From Actibacterium sp. XHP0104 (GTDB taxonomy: Bacteria > Pseudomonadota > Alphaproteobacteria > Rhodobacterales > Rhodobacteraceae), in the NCBI RefSeq assembly GCF_025751515.1, contig NZ_JAOWLE010000004.1:186001-250000 (forward strand): a DNA stretch of 64,000 bases, in the 5' to 3' direction. The notes under the pieces are model-generated. The model did no database searches, was not told where the DNA came from, and worked only from the letters and a program-made list of their open reading frames with translations. Shown here in pieces: positions 36,889 to 47,700 of this stretch (its first letter is position 1; every line of letters begins with the position of its first letter). The translations under genes and the position numbers were made by a program.

Positions 36889-37374
36889 TCAGTTTGCCGG
36901 GCCGGCGTTTTCCGCCTGGGCCTGGGCGCGGCGCTGCGCCTCTTTGCGATAGAGTTCGATGAAATCGACCGGCTCGAGGTTGAGCGGCGGAAAGCCACCG
37001 TCGCGGGTGACATCGCTGACCACGCGGCGCACGAACGGGAAGATCATGCGCGGGCATTCGATCAGCAGGAACGGGTGCAGCTGGTCCTCGGCCAGACCCT
37101 CGATCTGGAACAGGCCGGCATATTCCAGCTCTAGCAGGAACAGCGGCGACTGATCGACCTTGTTCTGCGATTTGACGGTCAGCTTGGTGATCACCTCATA
37201 CTGGTTTTCGACCGGGCGCTTTTTCGCGTCCAGCGCCACCTGCACCTGAATCTCGGGCTGAACGTCGCCCTTGACGCCCTTTTGCACCAGAAAGTTTTCG
37301 AACGACAGATCGCGGGTGTATTGACCCAGGATGTTCATCTTCAGCTGCGGCGCCTCGGCGGCTTGGTCGGTCAT
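36889..37374 (-). CDS. secB: Protein export chaperone SecB
   Basis: A 161-residue SecB, a tetrameric chaperone keeping preproteins unfolded for SecA. The family blocks are LNILGQYTRDLSFENF, EVITKLTVKSQNK and the CPRMIFPFVRRVV segment. The C-terminus is Ala/Gln rich without the usual acidic zinc-binding partner tail, a normal variation among alphaproteobacteria. Confidence 0.96.
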   Translation of the reverse strand: MTDQAAEAPQLKMNILGQYTRDLSFENFLVQKGVKGDVQPEIQVQVALDAKKRPVENQYEVITKLTVKSQNKVDQSPLFLLELEYAGLFQIEGLAEDQLHPFLLIECPRMIFPFVRRVVSDVTRDGGFPPLNLEPVDFIELYRKEAQRRAQAQAENAGPAN

Positions 37375-37431
37375 GTCATGCTCCTGACGAAACTGTGTTG
37401 GCGGGGTGCTTAGCAGATGGGCGCGCCCGCC

Positions 37432-37914
37432 TCAATGCCGCGTCCAGCCTGACGGCAACCGCGAGGCATCATCCGCCGGGGTCACGTCCTGGAACTCGCC
37501 ATCAATGACATCATCGGGTTGCTGGCCGGGGTGCCGGTGCGGCGGCTGGGCGGTGGTAAAGGTCTGGATATGAATGCGTGATTTGATCCAGCGAAAGGCC
37601 ATCGCGCGATTGCCGGGGATCAGCAGCAGGATGCCGACCGTATCGGTGAAAAACCCGGGCGTCAGCAGCAGAACCCCGGCGATCAGGATCATCGCGCCAT
37701 GGGCCAAAGGTTCTGTCGGGTCGCTCATCTGTTCAAAGCTGCCGCGGATCTGCCCCATCGCCAGCGCGCCCTGCGCCCGCATCAGCGTGGTGCCGGCAAT
37801 CGCGGTCAGCACGACAATGCCCAGCGTCGGCCACAGCCCGATCGCCCCGCCGACCTGCACGAACAGCGCGATTTCGATCAGGGGAACCGCCAGAAACAGC
37901 GCCAATAACCACAT
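37432..37914 (-). CDS. fxsA: FxsA family membrane protein
   Basis: A 160-residue protein with an N-terminal hydrophobic region and the FxsA signature (PLIEIALFVQVGGAIGLWPTLG and LLLTPGFFTDTVGILLLIP). FxsA is a cytoplasmic membrane protein named for suppressing F exclusion of phage T7. The C-terminal 45 residues are hydrophilic and variable. It is divergent from the Tim44-like gene; the gap holds a TTGACG sequence at 37952 that could be a promoter for the latter. Confidence 0.9.
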   Translation of the reverse strand: MWLLALFLAVPLIEIALFVQVGGAIGLWPTLGIVVLTAIAGTTLMRAQGALAMGQIRGSFEQMSDPTEPLAHGAMILIAGVLLLTPGFFTDTVGILLLIPGNRAMAFRWIKSRIHIQTFTTAQPPHRHPGQQPDDVIDGEFQDVTPADDASRLPSGWTRH

Positions 37915-38012
37915 TTTCTTGCCTTTCTCATCAACGGGCCGTTAGCTGGACTTGACGCGACCCGTGCCTTACATAAGTGCAACGTGACAGTTTCTCAAAC
38001 CCCCGGGCATTC

Positions 38013-38675
38013 ATGAACCCTAGCATCATTCAGCTTCTGGTCCTTATAGGCGTCGCCGTTTTCCTGATCCTCAAACTGCGATCGGTTCTGGGCACGCGCG
38101 AAGGCTTTGAAAAACCGCGTGTTGACCTGCCCAAACCGGCAGAGCGCACCACGCATCGCGATTTTGAGGTGATCGAGGGCGGCGCCGATGCCGATATCAC
38201 CGATCACGTGCCCGACGGCTCGGATGCCGCCAAGGCGCTGGCCGCGATGAAGCTGACCGAGCCGGGGTTCAACGTGGATCAGTTCCTGACCGGTGCGCGC
38301 GGTGCCTATGAAATGATTCTGATGGCCTTCGAGAACGGCGATATCGGGTCGGTTCAGGGCTTTCTGTCCGAGGACGTTTACGAAAGCTTCCTGTACGCGA
38401 TTGCCGACCGCGAAGATAAGGGCCTGAAGATCGACGCTACCTTTGTCGGCCTGCGCGAGATCGAGCTGGTCAACGCCACCTTTGCCCGCGACACGAACGA
38501 GGCAGAGCTGACCGTGAAATTCGTGGGCGAGCTGACCTCGGTTGTGCGCAACACCGCCGGCGAGGTTGTCGAGGGCGACGCCAACCAGATCAAGCGTCAG
38601 CGCGATGTCTGGACCTTTGCCAGGGAAATGGGCGCGAACGATCCCAACTGGCAGCTGGTCGCCACCGGGGAATGA
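38013..38675 (+). CDS. Tim44-like domain protein, membrane anchored
   Basis: A 220-residue protein with one N-terminal transmembrane helix (residues 3-19), a Pro-rich linker, and a Tim44-like domain (about 85-215; TGARGAYEMILMAFENGDIG, then DVWTFAR). Bacterial relatives (TimA/Tim44-like) are inner-membrane proteins of uncertain role, related to a mitochondrial import factor. The first ATG in a plausible position is 38013; an in-frame start at 37977 is possible. It overlaps mltA by 4 bases. Confidence 0.85.
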   Translation: MNPSIIQLLVLIGVAVFLILKLRSVLGTREGFEKPRVDLPKPAERTTHRDFEVIEGGADADITDHVPDGSDAAKALAAMKLTEPGFNVDQFLTGARGAYEMILMAFENGDIGSVQGFLSEDVYESFLYAIADREDKGLKIDATFVGLREIELVNATFARDTNEAELTVKFVGELTSVVRNTAGEVVEGDANQIKRQRDVWTFAREMGANDPNWQLVATGE

Positions 38676-39706
38676 TCGGTGCGCTGCGGTCGTTTGCCGC
38701 TGCGGTGGCTGTGACCGTGGCGGGCGCGGTGTCCGCATTGGGTGCGACTGCGGAAATCCTGCGGTTTGACGATCTTGAAGGCTGGGCCGATGACGATCAC
38801 GCCGCGGCCTTTGCCGTTTTCCTGAACACCTGCGGCGATCTGGATGCCGACACCTGGGGCGCGCTTTGCGCCTATGCGCGCTCTGGCCCCGATCCGCGCG
38901 CGTTTTTCGAGCTGTTCTTTCGCCCCGTCCTGATCGGCGGCGAACAGCCCGCCCTCTTTACCGGCTATTTCGAGCCCGAGCTGAACGGCGCCCGCAACCC
39001 CGATGCGCGGTTTCGCTATCCGATCTATCGCACCCCGCCCGGCCTGACGCGCGGCCAGAAATGGCACAGCCGGGCCGAGATCGAAAACAACGGCTTGCTG
39101 CGCGGTCAGGGTCTGGAAATCGCCTGGGTCGATGACCCGGTTGATGTGTTCTTTCTGCAAATCCAGGGCTCGGGCCGCATTCGCCTGCGCGATGGCAATG
39201 CGTTACGCGTGGGTTATGGCGGCGCGAACGGGCATGAATACCGCTCGGTCGGGCAGGAACTGGTCCGCCGCGGCGTATTCCAGCCGCATCAGGTCTCGGC
39301 CCAGGTGATCCGCAACTGGGTGCGCAACAACCCGCGCGACGGGCGCGAGCTGTTGCAGCACAACCCGTCCTATGTGTTCTTTCGCCGGGTCACGAACGTG
39401 CCCGCCCATCTGGGCCCGCTGGGCGCGATGAACCGGTCGATCACCCAGATGCGCACCGTCGCGGTCGACCCCGCCTTTACCCCGCTGGGCGCCCCGGTCT
39501 GGATCGAGAAAGGTGGGCGTGGCCCGTTGCGGCGGTTGATGGTGGCGCAGGATACCGGCTCGGCCATCAAGGGGCCGCAGCGCGCCGATATTTTCTTTGG
39601 CACCGGCGATCAGGCCGGGCGCAACGCGGGTGCGGTGCGCGACGCGGGGCGGATGGTGGTGCTGTTGCCGATTGATCAGGCCTTTGCCCTGGCGCCGGGG
39701 GGTTGA
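38672..39706 (+). CDS. mltA: Membrane-bound lytic murein transglycosylase A
   Basis: A 344-residue MltA that cleaves peptidoglycan glycan strands to 1,6-anhydro-MurNAc. It has an N-terminal signal peptide, the FTGYFEPELNGARNP domain-A block, and the 3D domain with the catalytic Asp in MVAQDTGSAIKG followed by ADIFFGTG. No lipobox Cys is seen, so it is probably secreted rather than a lipoprotein. Overlapping genes suggest an operon with the Tim44-like and Smr genes. Confidence 0.94.
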   Translation: MIGALRSFAAAVAVTVAGAVSALGATAEILRFDDLEGWADDDHAAAFAVFLNTCGDLDADTWGALCAYARSGPDPRAFFELFFRPVLIGGEQPALFTGYFEPELNGARNPDARFRYPIYRTPPGLTRGQKWHSRAEIENNGLLRGQGLEIAWVDDPVDVFFLQIQGSGRIRLRDGNALRVGYGGANGHEYRSVGQELVRRGVFQPHQVSAQVIRNWVRNNPRDGRELLQHNPSYVFFRRVTNVPAHLGPLGAMNRSITQMRTVAVDPAFTPLGAPVWIEKGGRGPLRRLMVAQDTGSAIKGPQRADIFFGTGDQAGRNAGAVRDAGRMVVLLPIDQAFALAPGG

Positions 39707-39709
39707 CCC

Positions 39710-40297
39710 ATGGCGCGCAAGCCCCGCGACCTGAATCCAGACGAGCGCAGCCTGTGGAAAAAGGTGTCGGAAACCATCACCCCGATGCACAGCGATCTGC
39801 GCAAAAAAGGCTCTGATCCAGCCGAAAACGCCCCTGCACGGCCTCAGCCCCGGCATCCGGTCAAGCAGTTCAAGATCGGCCAGCGCGCGGCGCATGTTTT
39901 GCCCGGTCACGACCTGATGCCCGATCCGGGCGACCATATGCGCGCCGCGCCGCTGCGGATGGATCGCAAAACCCATCAGCGCATGACCCGCGGCAAGATG
40001 TCACCGCAGGCGCGGATCGACTTGCACGGCATGACCCTGGCCCGCGCCCACCCGGCGCTGATCGGGTTTATCTTGAACGCGCATGACGCCGGGCATCGGC
40101 TGGTGCTGGTGATCACCGGCAAGGGCCGCCACGCCCAGGATGACGGCCCGATTCCGATGCGGCCCGGCGTGCTGCGGCATCAGGTGCCCGGCTGGCTGCA
40201 CGCGCCGCCGCTGGGAACGCTGGTGTTACAGGTCACGCCTGCGCATAAGAAACACGGCGGCGACGGGGCCTATTACGTCTATCTGCGCAGGTCGTGA
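39710..40297 (+). CDS. Smr-domain protein
   Basis: A 195-residue protein. An N-terminal charged region (residues 1-90, RDLNPDERSLWKKVSETITP) precedes a C-terminal Smr domain with IDLHGMTLARAH and the LVITGKGR motif. Smr domains in stand-alone proteins can nick DNA or cleave RNA near ribosomes. It starts 3 bases after the mltA stop and ends directly against the converging hydrolase gene (adjacent stops). Confidence 0.9.
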   Translation: MARKPRDLNPDERSLWKKVSETITPMHSDLRKKGSDPAENAPARPQPRHPVKQFKIGQRAAHVLPGHDLMPDPGDHMRAAPLRMDRKTHQRMTRGKMSPQARIDLHGMTLARAHPALIGFILNAHDAGHRLVLVITGKGRHAQDDGPIPMRPGVLRHQVPGWLHAPPLGTLVLQVTPAHKKHGGDGAYYVYLRRS

Positions 40298-41377
40298 TCA
40301 GGGCGCAATCGCGCTGACCGGGGTCAAGACAACCTCGGTTGCCTCGCGCAGGGTTAGAACCGCGCCGCGCACCAGACCCACGCGCCCCGACTGATCGCCC
40401 GAGATCAGCGCCGCCACATCCGGCAGATTGGCCAGCATTGCAATCAGGGTCGGGCTGCTGGCGACGGTGAAATGGTTCATCGCATCACCCTTAAAATCGG
40501 TCACGTCGAGAACGGTGATATCCAGATCGGCCACCCTCTCGATGCTTTGCACATTGCCCAGACGGTTTCGTTCACCGGTCAGCCGCGCCGAAAGGGCCAG
40601 CGCGCGGTCGCGTTTCGACACGAAGATGAAAAACGGGTCAGGCAGCCGCCCGATCCGCGCCGCCTGAGACCGGAACACATCGATATTGATATCGGGTGAG
40701 ATCAGCACAACCGCATCAACCTGACGCCTCGCCTGCCCGCGCCCGGCGATCTCGATCTGGCGCAGGGTTTCCATCGTAAGATGCGACCCCAGCGAATGCG
40801 CGACGATCAGTACATCGCGCGCCCCCGCCGCCCGCACGTCAGCGATCAGCCGTTCCAGCCCGTCGCGGGCAAACAGCGCGCTGTCGCGATCATAGGCATA
40901 GCCCATCGGGTTGCCGCGCGACGGCCAGGAATAATGCACCGCAACCGCCTTGAACCCAAAGTCATGGACGATCTGCGCGGTGCGGAACAGGCCTTCCGGG
41001 TAGGTGGTATTATACCCGTGAACAAAGATTACGACCTCGCCCTGCGCACTGGATCGCAATGCCTTGCGCAGGCTGTTTCGAAACGCCTGCGGGTCTGAAA
41101 ACGCCGACTGACCGACAAGCGCAAAGGTCTTTTCGGGGTTCGACTTTGCAGCGACCTCTATCTTGCCGATCTGGTGATCGGGCGGAATAGACACGTCGAC
41201 CTGGCCGTATTGAACAATCTCGCTGCGTGAAAACCCGAATGGCCCGGTTTCGTCTTCGCTGCGGCTGGCGGCAAAGAATACCGGGTAGATCCGGCCCGCA
41301 TCGCTGGGCGGAACAATCTGATAGCCGGGACGCGGAGCGCAGGCGCCAAGAAGGAAGATTACCAACAGCAGGCGCAT
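40298..41377 (-). CDS. Alpha/beta-hydrolase lipoprotein (DUF900-like)
   Basis: A 359-residue lipoprotein (lipobox LLGAC, Cys13) with an esterase-type alpha/beta hydrolase fold. The catalytic Ser lies in IVAHSLGSHL; the oxyanion turn FVHGYNTTYPEG and C-terminal His in MNHFTVASSPT support an active enzyme. The family is often annotated DUF900. The substrate is unknown. It starts 17 bases after hslU ends and may be read with it. Confidence 0.88.
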   Translation of the reverse strand: MRLLLVIFLLGACAPRPGYQIVPPSDAGRIYPVFFAASRSEDETGPFGFSRSEIVQYGQVDVSIPPDHQIGKIEVAAKSNPEKTFALVGQSAFSDPQAFRNSLRKALRSSAQGEVVIFVHGYNTTYPEGLFRTAQIVHDFGFKAVAVHYSWPSRGNPMGYAYDRDSALFARDGLERLIADVRAAGARDVLIVAHSLGSHLTMETLRQIEIAGRGQARRQVDAVVLISPDINIDVFRSQAARIGRLPDPFFIFVSKRDRALALSARLTGERNRLGNVQSIERVADLDITVLDVTDFKGDAMNHFTVASSPTLIAMLANLPDVAALISGDQSGRVGLVRGAVLTLREATEVVLTPVSAIAP

Positions 41378-41393
41378 TTGCGGTCCTTTGATG

Positions 41394-42701
41394 TCAGAGC
41401 ACGTAGCGGCTCATGTCGGCCGATTTCAGCAGCTCGCCCAGGTTTTCGTCAACAAAGGCGCTGTTCACCGTGACCGTGTCGCCCGAACGGTCGGGGGCGG
41501 TAAAGCTCAGCTCTTCGAACACCCGCTCCATCACGGTGTAAAGCCGCCGCGCGCCGATGTTTTCGATCGTGCGGTTCACCTCGGCGGCGATGCGTGCCAG
41601 CGCGGCGATGCCGTCCTCGGTGAAGGTGACGGTCACCTCTTCGGTGTTCATCAGCGCGGTATATTGCCGGGTCAGCGCGTTGTCTGTTTCGGTCAGGATG
41701 CGCACGAAATCGCCCTCGGTCAGGGCGCGCAGCTCAACCCGGATCGGCAGGCGGCCCTGCAATTCGGGCAGCAGGTCGCTGGGTTTCGCGATATGGAACG
41801 CGCCCGAGGCGATGAACAGGATATGATCGGTTTTCACCGCGCCATATTTGGTGCTGACGGTCGTGCCCTCGATCAGCGGCAGCAGGTCGCGCTGCACGCC
41901 TTCGCGGCTGACATCGGCGCCGCGCGCATCCGAGCGGGCGCAAACCTTGTCGATCTCATCCAGGAATACGATGCCGTTTTCCTGCACCGCCTCCAGCGCG
42001 GCGCGGTTCACGGTTTCATCATCCAACAGCTTGTCGGCCTCTTCGCCGATCAGCACCTCATAGCTTTCGGCGACAGTCAGCTTTTTCTTGACCGTGCGGC
42101 CACCAAAGGCCTTTCCGAAAATGTCACCGATATTCATCATACCCATGTTCTGACCGGGCTGGCCGGGGATTTCGAACATCGACATCGGGTTGCTGGTGTC
42201 GCTGACCTCCAGCTCGATCACGGTATTGTCCAGCTCGCCGCGCTTCAGCTTGCCGCGGAACATCTCGCGCGTTTGCTCGCGCGCGTCGGTGCCGGCGATC
42301 GCCTCGATCACGCGCTCTTCGGCGGCCTTGTGCGCGGCGGCTTTGACATCCTCGCGCATCCAGTTGCGGGTTTCGATAATGGCGTTATCGACCAGATCGC
42401 GGATGATCTGTTCGACATCACGGCCCACATAGCCGACCTCGGTGAATTTCGTCGCCTCGACCTTGATAAAGGGCGCGCGGGCCAGTTTTGCCAGGCGGCG
42501 TGAGATCTCGGTCTTGCCCACACCGGTGGGGCCGATCATCAGGATGTTTTTCGGATACACCTCGTCGCGCAGATCATCGCCCAGCTGCTTGCGACGCCAG
42601 CGGTTGCGCAGCGCCACGGCAACGGCGCGCTTGGCGTCATTCTGGCCGATGATGAAACGGTCAAGCTCGGATACGATTTCGCGGGGGGTCAGATCGGTCA
42701 T
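41394..42701 (-). CDS. hslU: ATP-dependent protease ATPase subunit HslU
   Basis: A 435-residue AAA+ unfoldase of the HslVU (ClpYQ) protease. Walker [13 protein letters not shown] and the sensor region [12 protein letters not shown] are visible, with the AAA domain interrupted by the large I domain. The C-terminus ends SADMSRYVL, matching the tail that docks into HslV. It overlaps the hslV stop by 4 bases. Confidence 0.97.
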   Translation of the reverse strand: MTDLTPREIVSELDRFIIGQNDAKRAVAVALRNRWRRKQLGDDLRDEVYPKNILMIGPTGVGKTEISRRLAKLARAPFIKVEATKFTEVGYVGRDVEQIIRDLVDNAIIETRNWMREDVKAAAHKAAEERVIEAIAGTDAREQTREMFRGKLKRGELDNTVIELEVSDTSNPMSMFEIPGQPGQNMGMMNIGDIFGKAFGGRTVKKKLTVAESYEVLIGEEADKLLDDETVNRAALEAVQENGIVFLDEIDKVCARSDARGADVSREGVQRDLLPLIEGTTVSTKYGAVKTDHILFIASGAFHIAKPSDLLPELQGRLPIRVELRALTEGDFVRILTETDNALTRQYTALMNTEEVTVTFTEDGIAALARIAAEVNRTIENIGARRLYTVMERVFEELSFTAPDRSGDTVTVNSAFVDENLGELLKSADMSRYVL

Positions 42702-43255
42702 TTGCTGATGGTCTCCACGGTCAGGTTGCCGTTGGTGTAAACGCAGATATCGGCGGCAATCACCATGGCCTTGCGGGCGATCTGTTCGGCATCCAGATCG
42801 GTCTCCATCAGCCCGCGCGCGGCGGCCAGTGCGAAATTCCCGCCCGAGCCGATCGCGGCCACGTTATGCTCGGGCTCCAGCACATCGCCCGCGCCGGTGA
42901 TCACGTAAATCTCGGCCCCATCGCTGACGATTAGCATCGCCTCTAGCTTTTGCAGGTATTTGTCGGTGCGCCAGTCCTTGGCCAGCTCGACCGCGGCGCG
43001 CTGTAGCTGGCCGGGGGTTGCCTCTAGCTTGGTTTCCAGCCGCTCCAACAGGGTGAACGCATCGGCGGTCGACCCGGCAAAGCCGCACACAACGTCATGC
43101 CCGCCCGGAGACAGGCGGCGCACCTTGCGCGCGGTGCCCTTGATCACGGTTTGGCCAAGGCTGACTTGCCCGTCACCCGCGATCACCACCGTGCCGCCGC
43201 GTTTGACGCCGATGATGGTTGTGCCGTGCCAGCCGGGGAATTGATCGTCAGCCAT
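42698..43255 (-). CDS. hslV: ATP-dependent protease peptidase subunit HslV
   Basis: A 185-residue threonine peptidase. The catalytic Thr follows a short propeptide ([10 protein letters not shown]) in [10 protein letters not shown]. The ATG at 43255 gives the expected N-terminus; an in-frame extension to 43387 would cross the opposite gene start. Propeptide removal would yield the active Thr at about residue 12. It is divergent from the phosphotransferase gene. Confidence 0.96.
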   Translation of the reverse strand: MADDQFPGWHGTTIIGVKRGGTVVIAGDGQVSLGQTVIKGTARKVRRLSPGGHDVVCGFAGSTADAFTLLERLETKLEATPGQLQRAAVELAKDWRTDKYLQKLEAMLIVSDGAEIYVITGAGDVLEPEHNVAAIGSGGNFALAAARGLMETDLDAEQIARKAMVIAADICVYTNGNLTVETISK

Positions 43256-43349
43256 TGGGGTCTCCTCTTCTGTCCGGCCTATATGGGGGTGGACATGCAA
43301 GTCGCAAGTCGGTGACATTGAGAGGTAACCTAGAGCAGCCGGATTGAAA

Positions 43350-44297
43350 ATGCGCGATTTCGAACAGGCATTGGCGATGTTTGCCAATCTGGCCCCACGC
43401 GCGGGCCTGCCCGCAGAGGGCTGGGTGCCTGCGCTGTTGGCGCGGCGTCACGATGCCCAGGCCCATCGCATCGTTGTCGCCTTGACCCATCCCGACCTGC
43501 CCGAGGTGATCCTCAAGGCGCAATTCATGCCCGAAGACGGCATTGATTTCGTGCAATCAGTCTCTGTTCAGGCCGAACTGGCCGATCGCCTGCCCGGTGT
43601 CGCCCGAGTTTTGGCGCGCGACGATGCGGCGCAGGTGGTGCTGATGCAGCGTCTGCCGGGCCGCACCCTGTTCGATCTGTGTGCCAATACGCCGGTCGAA
43701 ACCCATGCCGAACCGCTGCGTGCCGCCGGGCGCTGGCTGGCGCAGCTGCACGGGCTTGATGGCCCCGAAGACCGGGTGTTTCAGCCGAAATTTGCCCTTG
43801 CCCAGATCGACCGGCTAGAGGCAGCGGTGTCGCAGGGCCAAAGCAGCGTCGCCCGCCGCCCGCAATTTATGGATTGCTTGGCCGCGATGCGCGACAACCC
43901 GCCTGTGGGGGCCGAATGCCTGACCAAGGCCGGGCGCGGCCATGGCGACCTGAACCCGCGCAACCTGATGATTGATGGCGATACGGTCGGCGCGCTTGAT
44001 TTCCGCCCCACCCGCATTGTGCCCGTCGCCCATGACCTGGCGCGGTTGTTCACCCATTACGGCGCCTTCCTGCCAGAACTGTCCGATTGCGGCGGCCCCC
44101 TGCCCGGCGTCGATACTACACCGTTCTTCGAGGGCTATGACCTGATTGGCCCCGATGATCACTCGCTGGCCTATCTGATGCGGATGCGGCTGCTGTTTGA
44201 CTGGGCCGCCATCCCAAAACACCAAAGCCGTCGCAGCCCGGCGCAGCAGATCCGTTTTCGCGGCATTCGTCGGCTGATCGACCGCGCCTTTCCATGA
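43350..44297 (+). CDS. Phosphotransferase-family (APH/choline kinase fold) protein
   Basis: A 315-residue APH-fold kinase-like protein. The Brenner motif reads [15 protein letters not shown] and is followed by LDFRPT rather than the usual DFD/DFE, so the metal-binding Asp is present. The substrate is unknown; the fold includes antibiotic and small-metabolite kinases. The ATG at 43350 was chosen over a TTG two codons upstream. It carries a copy of the repeated motif (43560-43573, QSVSVQ) written with TCA, TCT and GTT. A bidirectional terminator follows. Confidence 0.8.
   Translation: MRDFEQALAMFANLAPRAGLPAEGWVPALLARRHDAQAHRIVVALTHPDLPEVILKAQFMPEDGIDFVQSVSVQAELADRLPGVARVLARDDAAQVVLMQRLPGRTLFDLCANTPVETHAEPLRAAGRWLAQLHGLDGPEDRVFQPKFALAQIDRLEAAVSQGQSSVARRPQFMDCLAAMRDNPPVGAECLTKAGRGHGDLNPRNLMIDGDTVGALDFRPTRIVPVAHDLARLFTHYGAFLPELSDCGGPLPGVDTTPFFEGYDLIGPDDHSLAYLMRMRLLFDWAAIPKHQSRRSPAQQIRFRGIRRLIDRAFP
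43559..43573 (+). repeat. Repeated motif copy AGTCTCTGTTCAGGC (in phosphotransferase)
   Basis: In the sense strand of a plus-strand gene. It forces the codon run TCA-GTC-TCT-GTT-CAG. Confidence 0.5.
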
Positions 44298-44320
44298 AAA
44301 AGGGGCGCCAAAGCGCCCCT
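44296..44320. terminator. Bidirectional intrinsic terminator, phosphotransferase / trxA
   Basis: An 8-bp AGGGGCGC / GCGCCCCT stem with a CAAA loop. The A run (including the stop codon A) makes the T tail for the minus strand; the plus-strand tail is weak, so trxA is the better served gene. Confidence 0.78.
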
Positions 44321-44345
44321 GATCGTTGGTCTTGCCGGTCTGGCC

Positions 44346-44666
44346 TTAGATCGAATCTTCGATCCAGCCCTTCAGCGCGGCCTTGGGTGCGGCGCCGATC
44401 TTGTTCGACACGACCTGGCCGTCCTTGAACAGGAACAGCGCCGGAATGCCGCGCACACCCATCTGCGCGGGCGAATTCGGGTTCTCGTCCACGTTCACTT
44501 TGACGATCTTGACCTTGCCGTCCATCTCTTCGGACAGCTCTTCCAGCGCGGGGCCGATCTGTTTGCAGGGGCCGCACCACTCGGCCCAGAAATCCACGAC
44601 GACGGGAATGTCGGCGGCTATTACTTCTTTGTCGAAAGTGGCGTCGGTGACGGCTACGGTTGCCAT
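44346..44666 (-). CDS. trxA: Thioredoxin 1
   Basis: A 106-residue thioredoxin. The redox site WCGPCK ([10 protein letters not shown]) and cis-proline GIPAL are present. The ATG at 44666 gives [14 protein letters not shown]; the in-frame extension to 44804 lies inside addA's end. A promoter candidate sits at 44701-44729, so it can be transcribed separately from addA. Confidence 0.96.
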   Translation of the reverse strand: MATVAVTDATFDKEVIAADIPVVVDFWAEWCGPCKQIGPALEELSEEMDGKVKIVKVNVDENPNSPAQMGVRGIPALFLFKDGQVVSNKIGAAPKAALKGWIEDSI

Positions 44667-44700
44667 GATGGCTCTCCTTGGCAGCGGATAAGTTGCCGAA

Positions 44701-44729
44701 AACCTATGGAGCGCCCCGCCTAACGTCAA
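44701..44729 (-). promoter_or_regulatory. Putative sigma-70 promoter for trxA
   Basis: On the minus strand, TTGACG (44724-44729), a 17-base spacer and TAGGTT (44701-44706) precede trxA by about 35 bases. The -35 box overlaps the addA stop. Confidence 0.5.
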
Positions 44730-47700
44730 GATGTCGTTGCGTCGCGCAGCGCCACTGCAACGAGTTGTGATGGCAACGTCATCAGCTGGGCGGTCGCCGT
44801 CCACAAGATCGCGGTCTCGATCCGGCGGCCCGGATAGATCTGTTCCAGCGCGGCCGCATAGGCCCCCATTTGCCGCAAAATCCCGCCCGGCACATCCTCG
44901 GGCCGGCCGGGGACCACGGCGTTTGATTTGTAGTCAATGGCTAGAACATGATCGGGCCCGACGATCAGCCGATCGATCGCGCCCAGGATTGGCGCGTCAA
45001 ATCCGGGCAGATGCGCGGTGATCTCGACCTCGCACAGCGCATGGGGTGTAAACACATGGGACAAGTGTGGCGCGGTCAAAATAGTCTCTGTTTCAGCGTA
45101 AATCGCGTCAAACCAAGGCGGTGCCTCTGCTCCGATCAGGCGGCGGGCCAGCGCGGGGCGCTGCTCGGGCGGGTGATTTGGCAAATGCTCCAACAACAGA
45201 TGCAAATGAGTGCCGCGCAGCTTGGCCTGATCTTCGGGCAGGCCCTCGCCCTCGCCCGGCAGCGCCTTTGCGCCGCCCAGATCGGACGGCGATACCAGCT
45301 GTGGCGGGCGCTCGGGCGTCGGCACCGGTTGCCGCGCCCAGCCGGGCAGTTCGGGCGCGGGCGGCGTGTCGCGCGCGGCCGTTTCGGCGGCCCCCGACCA
45401 ATCGCCCAATTCCAGCCGCAGCCCCGGCCCGTTGGCAAACTCATGCACCACCGCGCCGCTGCGCTGCATCCCCTCGGCCACGCGTTCATACCAGCTATTG
45501 CCCTTGTCCAGCTCGCCGGCGGCGCAGGTGATTAGCCATTGTTCGGCCCGGGTCATGGCGACGTAAAGCAGCCGGTTGCGTTCCTCTTCCTGCTTGTCGC
45601 GCAAGGCGCCCATCGCGGCCTCGATTGCTGGCGGCGCGTCCTCGGCGTTGGTTTTCCACAGCACCGCATCGTCATTTGCCAGCAGATGATCCTGAATCTT
45701 GATCTCGCGCTTCGCGGTGTCGGGCAAGATCACCACCGGCGCCTCAAGCCCCTTTGACCCATGCACCGTCATCACCCGAATGCGGTCGCCTGCGCTGTCG
45801 GGCTGGCGCTTGATCTCGACCTCGCCCGACTGCATCCAGGTTAGGAATCCGGTCAGGCTGGGAACCTCGCTGCGCTCATAGGCCAGCGCCTGAGACAACA
45901 GCGCGTCGATGCCATCTTCGGCCTCTTCGCCCAGCCGCGCGATCAGGCGGCGGCGGCCATCATGGCGGGTAAGAACCCGTTCAATCAGGTCATAAGGCCG
46001 CAGGAAATCAGCATCGCGCATCAAGGCTGACAGCATCGAAACAGTCTCTGTCCCGGCCCAATCGGCGTCACGCAGCGCCGCCCACAGATAGCTGCGCCCC
46101 CGCCCCGCTGCCAGCCGATACAGCATCGCCTCGTCCCAGCCAAAGAGCGGCGACTTCAGCGCGCAGGCCAGCGCATAGTCATCTTCGGGCGTGGCCAGAA
46201 AGGCCAAAAGCGCGGTCAGATCCTTGACCGCCAGCTCGCCCCCGATTTTCAACCGATCCGCCCCCGCAACCGGCAGGCCGGCGGATTTGCAGGCACGGAT
46301 GATTTCGTGAAACAGCTCGCTGCGCCGCTGCACAAGGATCAGCACATCGCCCGCCCGCAGCGGCCGGCGACCGCGATCCTTGTCGGCCAGGCTTTCGTTC
46401 TCGATCATATGGGCGATCTGCGCCGCGATCTGATTGGCCAGTCGCACCACGTGATGCTCGGGCGACAGCAGATCGCGCGGATCTTCCCAATCTTCGGGGT
46501 CGTCGCTGCCCGATTTGTCGAACGGCGCCCACAGATCGACGCGCCCCGGCAGGTCAGCGTTAAACGCGCGGTGCAGGATGTCATCGCCAATGCCGCGCCG
46601 CGCGTTTTCGTGAAACGTGTTGTCGACCACGCCCAAAATAGCGGGCGACGAGCGGAAGGAATATTCCAGCTGAGTCGTGACCAGCGGCGTATCCGCAGGC
46701 AAGCGCGCGTGAAAATGGTCGCACATCTGATCAAACCCATCAGGATCGGCGCCCTGAAAGCTGTAGATCGACTGTTTCTTGTCGCCCACCACAAAGATCG
46801 TGCGCTGAATGTCGTCGCGCGCCCCCTGCCCGGCGGCGAATTCGCGGCTCAGCAGGTCGATCACCTGCCATTGCAGCGGGCTGGTGTCCTGCGCCTCGTC
46901 GACCAGGATGTGATCAATGCCACCGTCCAGTTTGAACAGCACCCATTCGGCGACATCGGGGTCGGTCAGCAGGGCGCGGGTTTTCAGGATCAGGTCGTCG
47001 AAATCAAGCCAGCCATGACGCAGCTTGCGATCATCATAACGGCGCAGAAACGGCGCGGCGAACTGATGCAGGGCCAGCGTCTTGCGCGCAGACATCAGCC
47101 CCAGCCGCAGCGGCCGCGTATCGGCGACGCGCTGCATCAACTGCTCGATCTGCGGCATCAGACCGGCCAGACCGGCGCGGGTATCCTTTGTTGGAAAAGA
47201 GCCTATCTTGGCTCCAAACGGTGTTTTCGCGGATTTACCCGTCAGGAAAGGCCCTTCGAGCGCCTCTAGGTCCGCCAGGCCAAACGGTGCGCGAACACCA
47301 GCCAGAGCCGCCCCCGCCCTGACGTCCAGCGACGACCCCGCCAGCAGCGCCGGCACCAGTTGCGACAACAGGCTTTCCTCTGACCCCAAAAACACCCGCG
47401 ACAACACGCCGGCCTCATCCAGATCGGCGGGCAGCCCATGCGCGGCCCAGATCGCAGCCGCATCGGGTGCGGTCGGAAAATCGGCGCGGCGACTGGCGAT
47501 CTCGGCGGTCAGGGCGTTGATATCGGCCCCGCCCATATGCCGCGCCAGCGCGATCAGCGCCCCGGCATCGGCGCCTTGGGCCATCTCGTCAACGATCTCG
47601 GCCCGCAATTGCTGCGCGGCGCGGTCGTCCATTTCGACGAATTGCGGTGAAACCCCCGCCTCTAGCGGAAAGCGGCGCAGGATCGCGGCGCAAAAGCTGT

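Noticed and set aside
43350-44297. Antibiotic (aminoglycoside) resistance kinase
   Set aside because: The APH fold is shared by many metabolic kinases and nothing in context suggests resistance or transfer.
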